Of a DNA stretch of 64,000 bases, positions 40,656-51,923 are shown in pieces. The position numbers and the translations under genes were made by a program. This DNA is from Lysobacteraceae bacterium (GTDB lineage Bacteria; Pseudomonadota; Gammaproteobacteria; Xanthomonadales; Xanthomonadaceae): the NCBI GenBank assembly GCA_003241895.1, contig QBLY01000005.1:87641-151640 (forward strand), in the 5' to 3' direction. The notes under the pieces were generated by a model. The model searched no databases. It was not told the origin of the DNA and was given only the letters and a program-made list of their open reading frames with translations. Each line of letters begins with the position of its first letter. Within the stretch, counting starts at the first letter, position 1.

Positions 40656-40979
40656 CTAGCGGGGAGGCGCGAGCAGTTCGGCGCGGGTGAGGCTGCCGTC
40701 GCGGTTGCCGTCCTGGCGCCGGAACTGCGCCGTGAAGCGTTCGTGGTGCTCGGCCAGCGTGAGCGCCTTGGCGTTCGGGATGTGCTGCTCGTGCGGCTCG
40801 AGGATGCCGTCGCCGTCCACGTCCATCTGCTGGAAGGCAAAGCTCATGCGCTCGAGGAACTCGGGCAGCGAGACGCGGCCATCGCCGTCCAGGTCGACCT
40901 TGGCGAAGTAGTCGTCGGCCTGTGCACCGGCGGCGCCGGCCACCAGCAGCAGCGCCAGCAGGGCCGGGCTAGCCCGCAT
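40656..40979 (-). CDS. Secreted EF-hand protein
   Basis: A 107-residue protein with a signal peptide (ALLALLLVAGAAGAQA) and three EF-hand Ca loops: DLDGDGRVSLPE (29-40), DVDGDGILEPHE (53-64) and DGNRDGSLTRAE (90-101). Calmodulin-like proteins of this type are common in Xanthomonads and bind Ca in the periplasm. The start overlaps the end of rlmM by 11 bases. The target is unknown. Confidence 0.85.
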   Translation of the reverse strand: MRASPALLALLLVAGAAGAQADDYFAKVDLDGDGRVSLPEFLERMSFAFQQMDVDGDGILEPHEQHIPNAKALTLAEHHERFTAQFRRQDGNRDGSLTRAELLAPPR

Positions 40980-42015
40980 AAACCGTGATCTCTTCGCGGT
41001 CGTGGTAGAGCTGCTTGGCGCGCACGGTCAGCGGGCGGCCGGCGTGGTCGACGAAGTGCTGAAGGCAGTCGCGGGTTTCGTCCCAGCGCTTCTTCATCGG
41101 CAGCTTGAGGTTGAACACGGCGTGCTGGCACCAGCCCTCGCGGAACCAGGTGGCCATGCGGTCGGCGACCTTGCGCGGCGACTCCACCATGTCGCACACC
41201 ATCCAGTCCATCGGCTTGGGCGGCTGCCAGCGAAAGCCGTCGGCGCGGATGTGTTCGATGATGGGCATGTCCATAGCGGTCTGCGCCATCGGGCCGTTGT
41301 CCACGGCCAGCACGCGCACGTGCAGGCGCGCCAGCACCCAGCTCCAGCCGCCCGGCGCGGCGCCCAGGTCGGCGGCGTTCATGCCGGGCTGGATGAATTC
41401 GGCGCGCTCCTTCTCGGTCAGCAGCATCATCAGCGCTTCCTCGAGCTTGAGCGCGGAGCGGCTGGGCGCGTCGGCGTGGGCGCGCAGGCGCGGCACGCCC
41501 AGCGGCCACGGCGAGGAATCCTTCACCTCGGCGCTGGCCAGCATGGCGTGGTTGCCGGCCAGCATCAGCACGTGCAGGCGCGGCAGCCGCGGGTCTTCCT
41601 TGTCGGTCAGCAGGCCGCGCTGGCGCAGGGCCGGGCGCAGCGCGTTGCCGAACGAGCGCGCCAGGCCGGCCAGCTGCTTGCCTTCGTCCGAATCGGGGTG
41701 TTCCACCCACAGGTCGCCGTAGCGGCCGCGGCCGCCGAGCGCTTCCATGATCGGGCTGATGCGGTCCTTGGGGTCCAGGCCGGGCAGGTCGGCCAGCAGG
41801 CGCATCTTCTGGCGCGCGAAGATCAGCGTGGACCAGGGCAGGGCGCGCGACAGCTCGACGCCGTCCTCCACGCCCAGGAACTCCACGAAGCCGGAATTAC
41901 GCTCGGTGCGCGCATAGCCGGGGAAACCGGCCATGGCCGCGCGTTCGCTCAGTTCGGCGGCCAGCTCGGGCTCGAAGCCGGGGCGGCAGTAGGCCAAAAG
42001 GCCATCAGTAGACAA
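40969..42015 (-). CDS. rlmM: 23S rRNA (cytidine2498-2'-O)-methyltransferase RlmM
   Basis: A SAM-dependent RNA ribose methyltransferase: THUMP-like N-terminal region (LLAYCRPGFEPELAAELSERAA), the SAM motif DLGAAPGGWSWVL, and catalytic KxxxK-type residues (DWMVCDMVESP, FNLKLPMKKRW). I prefer TTG 42015 (GGAGAG 7 bases upstream; MSTDGLLAYCRPGFE aligns with family starts), 348 residues. ATG 42030 gives 353 residues but lacks a ribosome binding site. It overlaps the deaminase stop by 11 bases and the EF-hand start downstream. Confidence 0.93.
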   Translation of the reverse strand: MSTDGLLAYCRPGFEPELAAELSERAAMAGFPGYARTERNSGFVEFLGVEDGVELSRALPWSTLIFARQKMRLLADLPGLDPKDRISPIMEALGGRGRYGDLWVEHPDSDEGKQLAGLARSFGNALRPALRQRGLLTDKEDPRLPRLHVLMLAGNHAMLASAEVKDSSPWPLGVPRLRAHADAPSRSALKLEEALMMLLTEKERAEFIQPGMNAADLGAAPGGWSWVLARLHVRVLAVDNGPMAQTAMDMPIIEHIRADGFRWQPPKPMDWMVCDMVESPRKVADRMATWFREGWCQHAVFNLKLPMKKRWDETRDCLQHFVDHAGRPLTVRAKQLYHDREEITVYAG

Positions 42016-42562
42016 GACCGCTCTCTCCATAGTCGCGCAGCACGTCGCGAGCATGATCGCGCATCAGGTCGGTGTGTACTTCGATGCCGCGCTTGCGCAG
42101 CTCGCCGGCCCAGTCGGCCGGCAGCGGGCCCTCGTCGAAACCGGCCAGTTCCTGCACGTCGTCGGCGCGCGCGGCGATCAGCAGTTCGTCGATGCCGGCC
42201 CAGATCAGCGCGCCGTAGCACATCGAGCAAGGCTGGGCGGACGTGGCCAGCGTGATGCGTTCGCCGCCCTGGTTGAGGCGGAAGCTCTGCATGCGCTGCT
42301 GGCTGGTGGCCAGCGCCATCACTTCGGCGTGCGCCACCGAGCAGTTGTGCGGCACCACGCGGTTCACGCCAACGCCCACCAGCCGGCCTGACTCGGTGAA
42401 CACCGCGGCGCCGAACGGCCCGCCGCTTCGGTGGTCGACATTGCGGCGCGAAAGCTCGATGGCCAGCGCGATGCGGCTTTCGGCGTCGGGATAGCTGCGG
42501 TCCGGGTCCACTTCGTCGTGGATCCAGGTCGGCAGCGTGAGGTGGAGCTGCTGGTAGATCAC
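42005..42562 (-). CDS. Cytidine/guanine-deaminase-fold nucleoside deaminase
   Basis: A 185-residue zinc deaminase: GGPFGAAVFTESGRLVGVGVNRV, the zinc His/Glu in HAE (78-80) and PCSMC with Cys112 and Cys115. The arrangement is that of the guanine deaminase/TadA-type family; it lacks the extended tail of TadA, so a base or nucleoside deaminase is more likely. GTG 42562 lies 1 base downstream of the glnS stop, so it is probably cotranscribed; no strong SD is visible. Confidence 0.85.
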   Translation of the reverse strand: MIYQQLHLTLPTWIHDEVDPDRSYPDAESRIALAIELSRRNVDHRSGGPFGAAVFTESGRLVGVGVNRVVPHNCSVAHAEVMALATSQQRMQSFRLNQGGERITLATSAQPCSMCYGALIWAGIDELLIAARADDVQELAGFDEGPLPADWAGELRKRGIEVHTDLMRDHARDVLRDYGESGLVY

Positions 42563-42563
42563 C

Positions 42564-44312
<1,749 letters not shown>

Positions 44313-44452
44313 GCGTCCGGCGGGCTGGAGGGGAAGGTCGCCCAGTTTACCGGCTCCCGGCGCCCAATCGGCCCTCGGCTGAACGAAGGGCGCGCGCAAG
44401 TATAGAATCGGCTGGCCGGGGGGCGATTCGCGTATCAGAGGGGAGAAGAAGC

Positions 44453-46636
44453 TTGCCTGTCCTGCGAGCCAGACTGATCAGCCTGCTGGCCTTGGTGCTG
44501 TTTGCCGTGATGGGCCCGGCAGTCCATGCCGCCGCGCCTCCCGGGTTCGAGCTGGCGGTGATGGACACCCCGGTGGGCACGACCCTGGACGATATCCTCA
44601 CCGGCAGGGCCCAGCCCGGCTTCACTCCCGTGCTGAACCCCGGCTTCGAATTCGACGCCCGGGAAGGGCAGGTCATATGGGTCCGCGTCCGCATCGACCT
44701 GCCGCCCGCCCCCGACGGCGGCTGGCAGTTGGGCATCAACCGCGTACCGCTGGACCGGATCAGGCTGCTGGTGCAGCCCCCGGGCACGCAGGTGGCGCAG
44801 GCCAGCTTCTTCGCCACGCGCGGCGGGGACTCGCCCTGGCCCGAAAACTTCTACCTGGCCTTGCCCAATGACCTTGCCGGTCCGAGCACCTTCTACCTGC
44901 AGTTGGAGGGCCGCGTGCGCGGCGCGCTGCACGTGAGCCTGCGCGACGCCAGCAGTGCCCGCAGCAGCGAGTTGGCGGCGCGGCGTTTTTTCCGTTTCCT
45001 CTACGGCCTGCTGTTGGGCGTGGCGGTGCTGTCGCTGGTACGCCACATCGAAGAGCCGCGCTCGGGCGCCCTCGCCGTTGGCGGCGCCGCGCTGTCGACC
45101 TGGCTGGCCTGCCTGGGCGTCAATGGCCACCTTTATTCGCTGCCGGAAGTGGCGCTGCTTTCCGACCTGGGCGCCGTGGTGCCGCAGGCGCTGCTGCTGC
45201 TGGGTGCCGGGCCGCTGGTGCTCGCCACCCGTTACTACAGCGGCCTGTCGAAATCGGCCCCGCGGCTGGTGCCCTGGATGCGCGGCCTGGGCTGGCTGTT
45301 GATCGCGGCGGCCTGCTACGGGCTGGTGGTGTCGAGTACGTCGCCGCTGGCGCTGCAGATGATGGCCTGGGTGGGCTATTCACTGGCGGGCCTCGCCTGC
45401 CTGCTGATGCTGCTGCTGGACGCCCGGGGCTATCGCTGGCTGGCCGTGCTGTCGCTGCTGGCGACGGCGGGTGCGGTGCTGGTGCGCCAATTGGCCCATG
45501 CCCAGGTGCTGCCCGCGACGCTGATGAGCCTTTACGGCTGGCAGCTTGCGCTGGCCACCACCATCGCCCTGTTCCTGATGTTGCCCTGGGTTCGGGCACG
45601 GATGCAGCGTTGGTCGCAGCGCCGTCGCGCCCAGGTGCCTCAACCCAGCGCCGAGGAAAAAATCGCGATTGCGCGCGAGCGCCTCGTGCAAAGCCTGCAG
45701 GCCGGATTGGTCAATGCCGCCGACGGCGACCTCAAATGGATTGCCTTCCGGCGCCTGCTCGACGGCCTCAAGCCGGTCCTGGCGCAGACGTCGGCCGCGG
45801 TGGTGGCCATGCACTACAACGGCGAGGACCTGCTGCAGGTGGAGCCTCGGGAAGCCGAGGACCGCTACCGTGAACTGCTCTCCCAGCGCGCCACGCTGCT
45901 CAAGAACCTGAGCCGCCTGCGCGCGCCCCAGCAGGTGGGTATTGATTTCGACGGTCCCGAGGGTCCGCTAGACCAGGTGCAGCTGGCCGTTATCCCGCTG
46001 CCCATCCCCAAGCCCGGCTGGGGTGCGCTGCTGGTGGAGCGGCGCGCGGACGTGACCTACACCGACGCCGAGTTGGCCCTGTGCGCCGAGTTCGCAGCGG
46101 TGGCGATCGTCGCCGGCGACGAGGCCTCCAGCACGGTCAGCGCACGCCGCAGCGCCGACGCCGACCCGGCCACGGGGGTTCTGCGCACCGGGCCGCTGCT
46201 GCTCAACCTTGCCAAGCTCATGGACACCGCGCGGCAAAAGCAGCAGCCGCTGAGCCTGCTCTACTTCACCGTGGACCAGATGCCTGCGGTGCGTGAGGCC
46301 GGCGGTGAAGCCAGCGCCAGCGCCGGGCTCAGGCCGGTGGCCGAACTGCTGCGCGACGAAGTGGACTACGGCGACGTGCTCGGCCGATCGGGCCCTGACG
46401 GCTTCCTGCTGGTATCGCCCGGCAAGGCCCTGCTCAAGGCCCGCGACTACGCCGAGAAGTTGCGCGGTGCGGTGTCGCGCCTGAAGGTGGATCCGCGCGT
46501 GACGGTGAGCTTGACCGTCAGCGTCGGCATCGCCCAGGCCGGACCGGACGAGCGCGATGCCGCCGCCCTGGTCGAGCGCACTGCGCGCATCGCCCAGATC
46601 GCCAGCAAGAACGGCGGCAACCAGATTTTCAGCTGA
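44453..46636 (+). CDS. 7TM-DISM membrane receptor with degenerate GGDEF domain
   Basis: A 727-residue membrane signalling protein starting at TTG 44453 (GGGGAG 8 bases upstream). Signal peptide (1-27), an extracytoplasmic 7TMR-DISM ligand-binding beta-domain (about 28-175), seven membrane helices (about 180-385), an Arg/Gln-rich linker, a GAF-like region (about 430-560) and a C-terminal GGDEF-like domain (about 580-727). The catalytic loop reads GPDGF at 647-651 instead of GG(D/E)EF, and the metal-binding position is altered, so it is unlikely to make c-di-GMP; it may bind nucleotides or partners. It is divergent from glnS. Confidence 0.82.
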   Translation: MPVLRARLISLLALVLFAVMGPAVHAAAPPGFELAVMDTPVGTTLDDILTGRAQPGFTPVLNPGFEFDAREGQVIWVRVRIDLPPAPDGGWQLGINRVPLDRIRLLVQPPGTQVAQASFFATRGGDSPWPENFYLALPNDLAGPSTFYLQLEGRVRGALHVSLRDASSARSSELAARRFFRFLYGLLLGVAVLSLVRHIEEPRSGALAVGGAALSTWLACLGVNGHLYSLPEVALLSDLGAVVPQALLLLGAGPLVLATRYYSGLSKSAPRLVPWMRGLGWLLIAAACYGLVVSSTSPLALQMMAWVGYSLAGLACLLMLLLDARGYRWLAVLSLLATAGAVLVRQLAHAQVLPATLMSLYGWQLALATTIALFLMLPWVRARMQRWSQRRRAQVPQPSAEEKIAIARERLVQSLQAGLVNAADGDLKWIAFRRLLDGLKPVLAQTSAAVVAMHYNGEDLLQVEPREAEDRYRELLSQRATLLKNLSRLRAPQQVGIDFDGPEGPLDQVQLAVIPLPIPKPGWGALLVERRADVTYTDAELALCAEFAAVAIVAGDEASSTVSARRSADADPATGVLRTGPLLLNLAKLMDTARQKQQPLSLLYFTVDQMPAVREAGGEASASAGLRPVAELLRDEVDYGDVLGRSGPDGFLLVSPGKALLKARDYAEKLRGAVSRLKVDPRVTVSLTVSVGIAQAGPDERDAAALVERTARIAQIASKNGGNQIFS

Positions 46637-46667
46637 GCTGTCCCACCGCAAGCCAAGGACGGACACC

Positions 46668-47315
46668 ATGGCAACCACGCTGGTCATCGGCAACAAGAAC
46701 TACTCGTCGTGGTCGCTGCGGCCCTGGCTGCTGCTGCGTCACCATGGCGTGGCCTTCGACGAGGTGCGGCTGCTGCTGGACACGCCCGGGTTTGCGGCCC
46801 AGGTAGCGCGCTGGTCACCCAGCCACCGGGTGCCCGTGCTTCACCACGGCGACCTGGTGGTCTGGGACTCACTGGCGATCTGCGAGTACGTCAACGAGCG
46901 CTGGCTGGACGGCAAGGGCTGGCCCGCCGACATCGGGCTGCGCGCCGTGGCGCGCAGCGCCGCGGCCGAGATGCATTCGGGCTTCAGCGCGCTGCGCAGC
47001 CAGCTGCCCATGAACCTGCGGCGCCAGCCGCGCCTGCCGCATTGGGACGCGCACGCCGACGCCGACATCGCGCGGGTCCAGCAGCTCTGGCGCGACCTGC
47101 GCTCGCGCCATGGCGGCCCGTACCTGTGCGGCGACCACTTCGGCATCGTGGATGCGATGTTCGCGCCGGTGTGCGCGCGGCTGCGCAGCTATGGCGTGCC
47201 GCTGGACGCCACCGGCACGGCCTACCTGCACGCCATCTTCGCGCTGCCGGCGATGAAGGAGTGGGAAACCGCGGCGCTGGCGGAAACCGAACGGGTGGCG
47301 TCCGACGAGGCCTGA
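46668..47315 (+). CDS. Glutathione S-transferase family protein
   Basis: A 215-residue GST: thioredoxin-fold N-terminus (TLVIGNKNYSSWSLRPWLLLRHHGVAFDEV; catalytic Ser/Tyr in NYSSWS), the cis-Pro loop SHRVPVLHHGD, then the DSLAICEYVNERW glutathione gamma-glutamyl site, and an all-alpha C-terminal domain. AAGGA upstream of ATG 46668. Substrate unknown. Confidence 0.92.
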   Translation: MATTLVIGNKNYSSWSLRPWLLLRHHGVAFDEVRLLLDTPGFAAQVARWSPSHRVPVLHHGDLVVWDSLAICEYVNERWLDGKGWPADIGLRAVARSAAAEMHSGFSALRSQLPMNLRRQPRLPHWDAHADADIARVQQLWRDLRSRHGGPYLCGDHFGIVDAMFAPVCARLRSYGVPLDATGTAYLHAIFALPAMKEWETAALAETERVASDEA

Positions 47316-47345
47316 GCTACCGGCCGGATACGTTGGTCGAACGGG

Positions 47346-47984
47346 TCAGAACGAAGACAGCGCGCAAACGTAGATCAGTTCGCAGGCGCCCGCGCCCGAG
47401 TCGTCGCGCGAGGTCGAGCTTCGCCACACGTAGTTTTCGCGCCTGGCCTCCACCAGCCAGCCCTGCAGGCGCACGGTCTGGTCGGGCTTGACGCGCGCCA
47501 ATGCCGCGGCAACCGTCTCGTTGGCCGGGATCAAGTGCATGTTCGCGCTCGAACGGATGATCTCGTCCAGCGGCAGCGGTGGACCGTCGGATCCCCATCG
47601 GTAGTGGTACCAGCGGCCGGACTGGGAAATGTCGAGCCGTCGGTAGACCTCCGGCTTGGCCATCGCATTCCAGCCCAGCGCCAGGTCGGTGGGGACCAGC
47701 GATGCGCCCTGGTCGAAGCGGTAGTCTTCGCGGCCCAGAACGCGCGCCTCGATGCTGAAGCCCGCCAGGGGTTCGATCACGAATTCACCGAACTGGAACG
47801 CGCCCATCCGGCGCGGTACCTCTGTCTGCAGCGGTTCCACCGGCGAAGCGGGCGGCACGGTGATGCAGGAGAAAGCCGGTTGCCCCGCCAGCGGCTGGGC
47901 CGATGGCGCGGACGGCGCGCGGTTACCGGCCCAGAGCAGGGCCGACAACGAAACGGCCAGCAGCAACCAAATCCAGCGATTCAT
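47346..47984 (-). CDS. Conserved periplasmic/membrane-anchored protein, function unknown
   Basis: A 212-residue protein with an N-terminal signal anchor ([20 protein letters not shown]) and a secreted domain. The central part ([27 protein letters not shown]) is striking, with many aromatic residues, and a C-terminal region [22 protein letters not shown] ends in a Cys pair (CELIYVC). I have seen such WNxMAxxxVxxxLxISQxGRWY proteins annotated only as hypothetical in many proteobacteria; function unknown. Convergent with the GST gene. Confidence 0.78.
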   Translation of the reverse strand: MNRWIWLLLAVSLSALLWAGNRAPSAPSAQPLAGQPAFSCITVPPASPVEPLQTEVPRRMGAFQFGEFVIEPLAGFSIEARVLGREDYRFDQGASLVPTDLALGWNAMAKPEVYRRLDISQSGRWYHYRWGSDGPPLPLDEIIRSSANMHLIPANETVAAALARVKPDQTVRLQGWLVEARRENYVWRSSTSRDDSGAGACELIYVCALSSF

Positions 47985-48000
47985 GGCGGGCGCCTGCCGG

Positions 48001-48423
48001 CTATGGCCCCGTCAGGTCCGCCAACGCCCGCTGGAAGCGGTTGGCGTGGGAACGCTCGGCCTTGGCGAGCGTTTCGAACCAGTCGGCGATTTCATCCAGG
48101 CCTTCTTCGCGGGCGGTTTTGGCCATGTCCGGATACATCCGGGAATGCTCGTGCGTTTCGCTGGCGATCGCCGACCTGAGGTTGTTGGCGGTGTCGCCGA
48201 AGGGCAGGCCGTTGACCGGGTCCCCGCAAGACTCCAGGTATTCGAGATGTCCGTGGGCATGGCCGGTTTCACCTTCCGCGGTGGAGCGGAACACCGACGC
48301 CACGTCGCTCAGGCCCTCGACGTCGGCTTTCTGCGCGAAATAAAGGTAGCGACGATTGGCCTGCGCCTCGTTGGCGAAGGCGGCCTTGAGGTTTTCTTCG
48401 GTCCTGGAACCCTTGAGCGTCAT
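48001..48423 (-). CDS. Rubrerythrin-type diiron protein
   Basis: A 140-residue four-helix ferritin-like protein: [21 protein letters not shown] (Glu ligand, family signature), [18 protein letters not shown] (E-x2-H) and [16 protein letters not shown] and AERSHANRF (later ligands). It is the short rubrerythrin form lacking a rubredoxin domain; peroxide reduction is the presumed role. ATG 48423 ([16 protein letters not shown]) fits family starts; 48441 is possible. It is followed upstream by oxyR and ahpC, forming a peroxide-defence neighbourhood. Confidence 0.9.
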   Translation of the reverse strand: MTLKGSRTEENLKAAFANEAQANRRYLYFAQKADVEGLSDVASVFRSTAEGETGHAHGHLEYLESCGDPVNGLPFGDTANNLRSAIASETHEHSRMYPDMAKTAREEGLDEIADWFETLAKAERSHANRFQRALADLTGP

Positions 48424-48564
48424 GGCGAGGTCTCGTGGCATTGGCGGAATGGCCCTGTCGGGCCGGGGGCACCCCGAGCATATGCCCCTTGGCCGCCGCG
48501 CTGCAGCCCATGGTCCGGGCGAAGCCGACGGCCGGTGCGTATGGCGGGATGTAGGGTCTGGGCC

Positions 48565-49485
48565 TTATGCCAGTACTTCCTTGGGTGGATCGAGCAGGCC
48601 GGGCGGCAGGTCGCGCAGCACGCCCGCCAGTTCATGCAGGAACGCGCCCATGGCGGAAGTCTTGCGCCACACCATCGCCAAACGCCTGGTCGGCGCCGGG
48701 CTCTTGAACGCCAGCAGCCGGATGTTTTCCGAGGGCGACACCGGTGGTTTCACCGCCAGCATCGGCAGCAGCGTCACGCCGACCCCGGCGGCGACCATTT
48801 GGCGCAGCGTTTCCAGGCTGGTGGCGCGGAAACCCTCCTTTTCGCCGGCGCCGGCCAGGTGGCAGACCGCCAGCGCCTGGTCGCGCAGGCAGTGGCCTTC
48901 TTCCAGCAGCAGCAGGTGCTGGTCGCCCAGGTTGGCAAGGGTGAGGTTGCGCTGGCCGGCGAGCGGGTGGCCTTCGGGCACCGCCAGCAGGAAGGGCTCT
49001 TCGAACAGGAACTCGGTCTCCAGCCAGTCTTCGTGCAGCGGCATGGCCAGCACGGCCGCGTCGAGCTTGCCGTCGCGCAGCATGTGCAGCACGGCCTCGG
49101 TTTTTTCCTCGACCAGCAAAAGCTCCAGGCGCGGGAAGCGGGCGCGGATGCGCGGCACCACGTGCGGCAGCAGGTAGGGGCCCAGCGTCGGGAACAGGCC
49201 CAGCCGGACCGTGCCGGCCTCCGGGTCGCTGGTGCGGCGTGCGGTCTCGCGCATCTGGTCCACTTCGGCCAGCACCCGCCGCGCCCGCGTGGCGATGTCG
49301 CGGCCGGCCGGCGTCAGCATCACGTGCCGCGGCGCACGCTCGACCAAGGCGACACCCAGTTCGTCCTCGAGCTTTCTGATCTGCGTCGACAGGGTGGGTT
49401 GGCTTACATGGCAGGCTTCGGCGGCCTTGCCGAAGTGCAGGGCTTCGGCCAGGGCCACGAGGTAGCGCAGGTCGCGGAGGTTCAT
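48565..49485 (-). CDS. oxyR: Hydrogen-peroxide sensing LysR regulator OxyR
   Basis: A 306-residue LysR-family regulator. The N-terminal winged helix (RDLRYLVALAEALHFGKAAEACHVSQPTLS) and the redox pair Cys199/Cys208 in GHCLRDQALAVC match E. coli OxyR at the same positions. H2O2 forms a disulfide that switches DNA contacts and activates peroxide genes. Divergent from ahpC; the OxyR operator lies between them. Confidence 0.97.
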   Translation of the reverse strand: MNLRDLRYLVALAEALHFGKAAEACHVSQPTLSTQIRKLEDELGVALVERAPRHVMLTPAGRDIATRARRVLAEVDQMRETARRTSDPEAGTVRLGLFPTLGPYLLPHVVPRIRARFPRLELLLVEEKTEAVLHMLRDGKLDAAVLAMPLHEDWLETEFLFEEPFLLAVPEGHPLAGQRNLTLANLGDQHLLLLEEGHCLRDQALAVCHLAGAGEKEGFRATSLETLRQMVAAGVGVTLLPMLAVKPPVSPSENIRLLAFKSPAPTRRLAMVWRKTSAMGAFLHELAGVLRDLPPGLLDPPKEVLA

Positions 49486-49552
49486 GGCGATTGGTATAGC
49501 CTATGAAAAAAGCGAAAGCAATCTGTGCAGCCATTGATTTTCGGCGATATTG

Positions 49553-49589
49553 ATAGCTTATACCTATCGCTAAGATAGATTCAATTGAT
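49553..49589. promoter_or_regulatory. OxyR operator between oxyR and ahpC
   Basis: ATAG (49553-49556), N7, CTAT (49564-49567), N7, ATAG (49575-49578), N7, TGAT (49586-49589): the four-element 11-base-period motif of the OxyR tetramer with three of four elements perfect. It is centred in the 178-base intergenic region and lies just upstream of a plausible ahpC -35. A further ATAG-N7-CTAT pair lies at 49601-49615. Confidence 0.85.
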
Positions 49590-49618
49590 TTTACTAATGT
49601 ATAGCCGTCACCTATCAT
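49589..49618 (+). promoter_or_regulatory. Candidate ahpC promoter
   Basis: TTTTAC (49589-49594) and TATCAT (49613-49618) with an 18-base spacer. The OxyR site abuts the -35, the arrangement expected for OxyR-activated transcription. The weak -35 fits activator dependence. Confidence 0.5.
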
Positions 49619-49663
49619 GACCCATCGTTCAATCCAGCCTTTCAACCAACGAGGATCCTCCCC

Positions 49664-50227
49664 ATGTCCCTGATCAACACCGAAATCCAGCCGTTCAAGG
49701 CCAACGCCTTCCACAACGGCAAGTTCATCGAAGTCTCCGACGCCAGCCTGAAGGGCAAGTGGTCGGTCATCGTCTTCATGCCGGCGGCCTTCACCTTCAA
49801 CTGCCCGACCGAGGTCGAGGACGCGGCCGAGAACTACGCCGAATTCGAAAAGATGGGCGCCGAGATCTACATCGTCACCACCGACACCCACTTCTCCCAC
49901 AAGATCTGGCATGAAACCTCGCCGGCCGTGGGCAAGGCCCGCTTCCCGCTGGTTGGCGACCCGACCCACCAGCTCACGCGTGCTTTCGACGTGCACATCG
50001 AAGAAGAAGGCCTGGCCCTGCGCGGCACCTTCATCGTCGATCCCAAGGGCGTGATCAAGACCGCCGAAGTGCATGACAACGCCATCGCCCGCGACATGAA
50101 GGAAACGGTCCGCAAGCTCAAGGCCGCCCAGTACGTCGCCGCCCATCCGGGCGAGGTTTGCCCGGCCAAGTGGAAGGAAGGCGAGAAGACCCTCGCCCCG
50201 TCCCTGGACCTGGTCGGCAAGATCTGA
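49664..50227 (+). CDS. ahpC: Alkyl hydroperoxide reductase AhpC (2-Cys peroxiredoxin)
   Basis: A 187-residue typical 2-Cys peroxiredoxin. Peroxidatic Cys47 in [11 protein letters not shown], resolving Cys166 in [10 protein letters not shown]. Reduces H2O2 and organic peroxides using AhpF. ATG 49664 has GAGG 9 bases upstream. The FTFNCPTE and FMPA sequences are slight variants of the usual FYPADFTFVCPTE. First gene of ahpC-ahpF under OxyR control. Confidence 0.98.
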   Translation: MSLINTEIQPFKANAFHNGKFIEVSDASLKGKWSVIVFMPAAFTFNCPTEVEDAAENYAEFEKMGAEIYIVTTDTHFSHKIWHETSPAVGKARFPLVGDPTHQLTRAFDVHIEEEGLALRGTFIVDPKGVIKTAEVHDNAIARDMKETVRKLKAAQYVAAHPGEVCPAKWKEGEKTLAPSLDLVGKI

Positions 50228-50244
50228 GTCCGAGGCTTTTGCCC

Positions 50245-50275
50245 CAGCGGCCGGCGCCGAGCGCGCCGGCCGCTG
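50245..50275 (+). promoter_or_regulatory. Strong intercistronic hairpin between ahpC and ahpF
   Basis: A 13-bp perfect stem (CAGCGGCCGGCGC at 50245-50257, GCGCCGGCCGCTG at 50263-50275) with a 5-base loop, in the 91-base gap. No T tract, so it is more likely an RNA-stability element or partial read-through barrier that lets ahpC be made in excess over ahpF. Confidence 0.45.
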
Positions 50276-50318
50276 CATCAAGCGCCTTTCCGCCTTATCC
50301 CTTCCCTGGAGCGTCCCC

Positions 50319-51911
50319 ATGCTCGACCCGACCCTCAAGGCCCAGCTGCAGGCCTACCTCGAAAAGCTCGTGTTCCCGATCGAACTGATCGCGTCGCTCG
50401 ACGACGGCGAGAAGTCCCGGGAACTGTGGGAGCTGCTGACCGAGATCGAGCCGCTGTCGGACAAGATCCGCCTCGAGCGTCGTGGCGACGACGCGCGCAA
50501 GCCATCCTTCGCCATCCATCGCGTGGGCAGCGACATCGGCGTGCGCTTCGCCGGCCTGCCGATGGGCCATGAGTTCACGTCCCTGGTGCTGGCCTTGCTG
50601 CAGGTGGGCGGGCACCCGTCCAAGGCCACCCAGGAAGTGATCGAACAGGTTCAGGCGCTCGACGGCGACTACGCGTTCGAAAGCTACTTCTCCCTGTCGT
50701 GCCAGAACTGCCCGGACGTGGTGCAGGCCCTGAACCTGATGAGCGTGCTCAACCCGCGCATCACGCACGTGGCCATCGACGGCGCGCTGTTCCAGGACGA
50801 AGTGGAGTCGCGCCAGGTGATGGCCGTTCCGAGCGTTTTCCTCAACGGCAAGCTGTTCGACCAGGGACGCATGAGCATCGAGCAGATCGTCGCCAAGCTC
50901 GACGTCGGCGCCGAGAAACGCGCGGCGGCGAAGATTTCCGCCAAGGCCGCGTTCGACATGCTGGTGGTGGGCGGTGGCCCGGCCGGCGCGTCCGCGGCGG
51001 TGTATGCGGCGCGCAAGGGCATCCGCACCGGCCTGTTGGCCGAGCGTTTCGGCGGCCAGCTGCTGGACACGCTGGGCATCGAGAACCTCATCTCCGTCGC
51101 CCACACCGAAGGCCCGAAGCTGGTGTCGGTGCTCGAGCAGAACGTGCGCGAGTACGAGGTGGACGTGATGGATCTGCAGCGCGTGCAGAAGCTGGTGCCG
51201 GCCGCCGAGCCGGGCGGCCTGGTCGAGCTTGAGCTCGCCAACGGCGCCACCGTGAAGTCGCGCACCGTGGTGCTGTCCACCGGCGCCCGCTGGCGCCAGA
51301 TGAACGTGCCCGGCGAAGACCTCTACCGCAACAGGGGCGTGGCCTATTGCCCGCACTGCGACGGCCCGCTGTTCAAGGGCAAGCGCGTGGCCGTGATCGG
51401 CGGCGGCAACTCTGGCGTGGAAGCGGCGATCGACCTGGCCGGCGTGGTGGCGCACGTCACCCTGTTGGAGTTCGACGTACAGCTGCGCGCCGACGAAGTG
51501 CTGCAGCGCAAGCTGCGCAGCCTGCCCAACGTCAGCGTGGTGCTGAACGCCCAGAGCACCGAAGTGCGCGGCGACGGCCAGAAGGTCACGGCCCTGGTCT
51601 ACCTGGACCGCGTCGGCGGCGCCGAGCACGTGGTCGAGCTCGAAGGCATCTTCGTGCAGATCGGCCTGCTGCCCAACACCGAATGGCTCAAGGGCACGCT
51701 GGCGCTGTCGCCGCGCGGCGAGATCATCATCGACGAACGCGGCCAGACTTCGCTGCCCGGCGTGTTCGCCGCGGGCGACGCCACCACGGTGCCTTTCAAG
51801 CAGATCGTGATCGCCATGGGCGCGGGCTCCACCGCCGCGCTGGGCGCGTTCGACCACCTGATGCGCTCAGCCGTGGCCCCGTCGCCGTCGGTCCAGGCCG
51901 AGGCCGCCTGA
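50319..51911 (+). CDS. ahpF: Alkyl hydroperoxide reductase subunit F
   Basis: A 530-residue flavoprotein disulfide reductase for AhpC. The N-terminal double thioredoxin domain carries a CxxC (Cys128-Cys131, SCQNCPDVV); the FAD/NADH core has [21 protein letters not shown] and [17 protein letters not shown], and the second redox pair Cys344-Cys347 in [26 protein letters not shown] is the FAD motif. Electrons flow NADH to FAD to 344/347 to 128/131 to AhpC. Confidence 0.98.
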   Translation: MLDPTLKAQLQAYLEKLVFPIELIASLDDGEKSRELWELLTEIEPLSDKIRLERRGDDARKPSFAIHRVGSDIGVRFAGLPMGHEFTSLVLALLQVGGHPSKATQEVIEQVQALDGDYAFESYFSLSCQNCPDVVQALNLMSVLNPRITHVAIDGALFQDEVESRQVMAVPSVFLNGKLFDQGRMSIEQIVAKLDVGAEKRAAAKISAKAAFDMLVVGGGPAGASAAVYAARKGIRTGLLAERFGGQLLDTLGIENLISVAHTEGPKLVSVLEQNVREYEVDVMDLQRVQKLVPAAEPGGLVELELANGATVKSRTVVLSTGARWRQMNVPGEDLYRNRGVAYCPHCDGPLFKGKRVAVIGGGNSGVEAAIDLAGVVAHVTLLEFDVQLRADEVLQRKLRSLPNVSVVLNAQSTEVRGDGQKVTALVYLDRVGGAEHVVELEGIFVQIGLLPNTEWLKGTLALSPRGEIIIDERGQTSLPGVFAAGDATTVPFKQIVIAMGAGSTAALGAFDHLMRSAVAPSPSVQAEAA

Positions 51912-51923
51912 GCCCGGCTCAGG
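51907..51923. terminator. Hairpin between convergent ahpF and esterase genes
   Basis: CCTGAGC (51907-51913) pairs with GCTCAGG (51917-51923), three-base loop, overlapping the ahpF stop. No T tract, so a weak two-way terminator at best. Confidence 0.35.

Noticed and set aside
49496..49504. ATAGCCTAT near the oxyR start as another OxyR half-site
   Set aside because: ATAG and CTAT are directly abutted without the required 7-base spacer.
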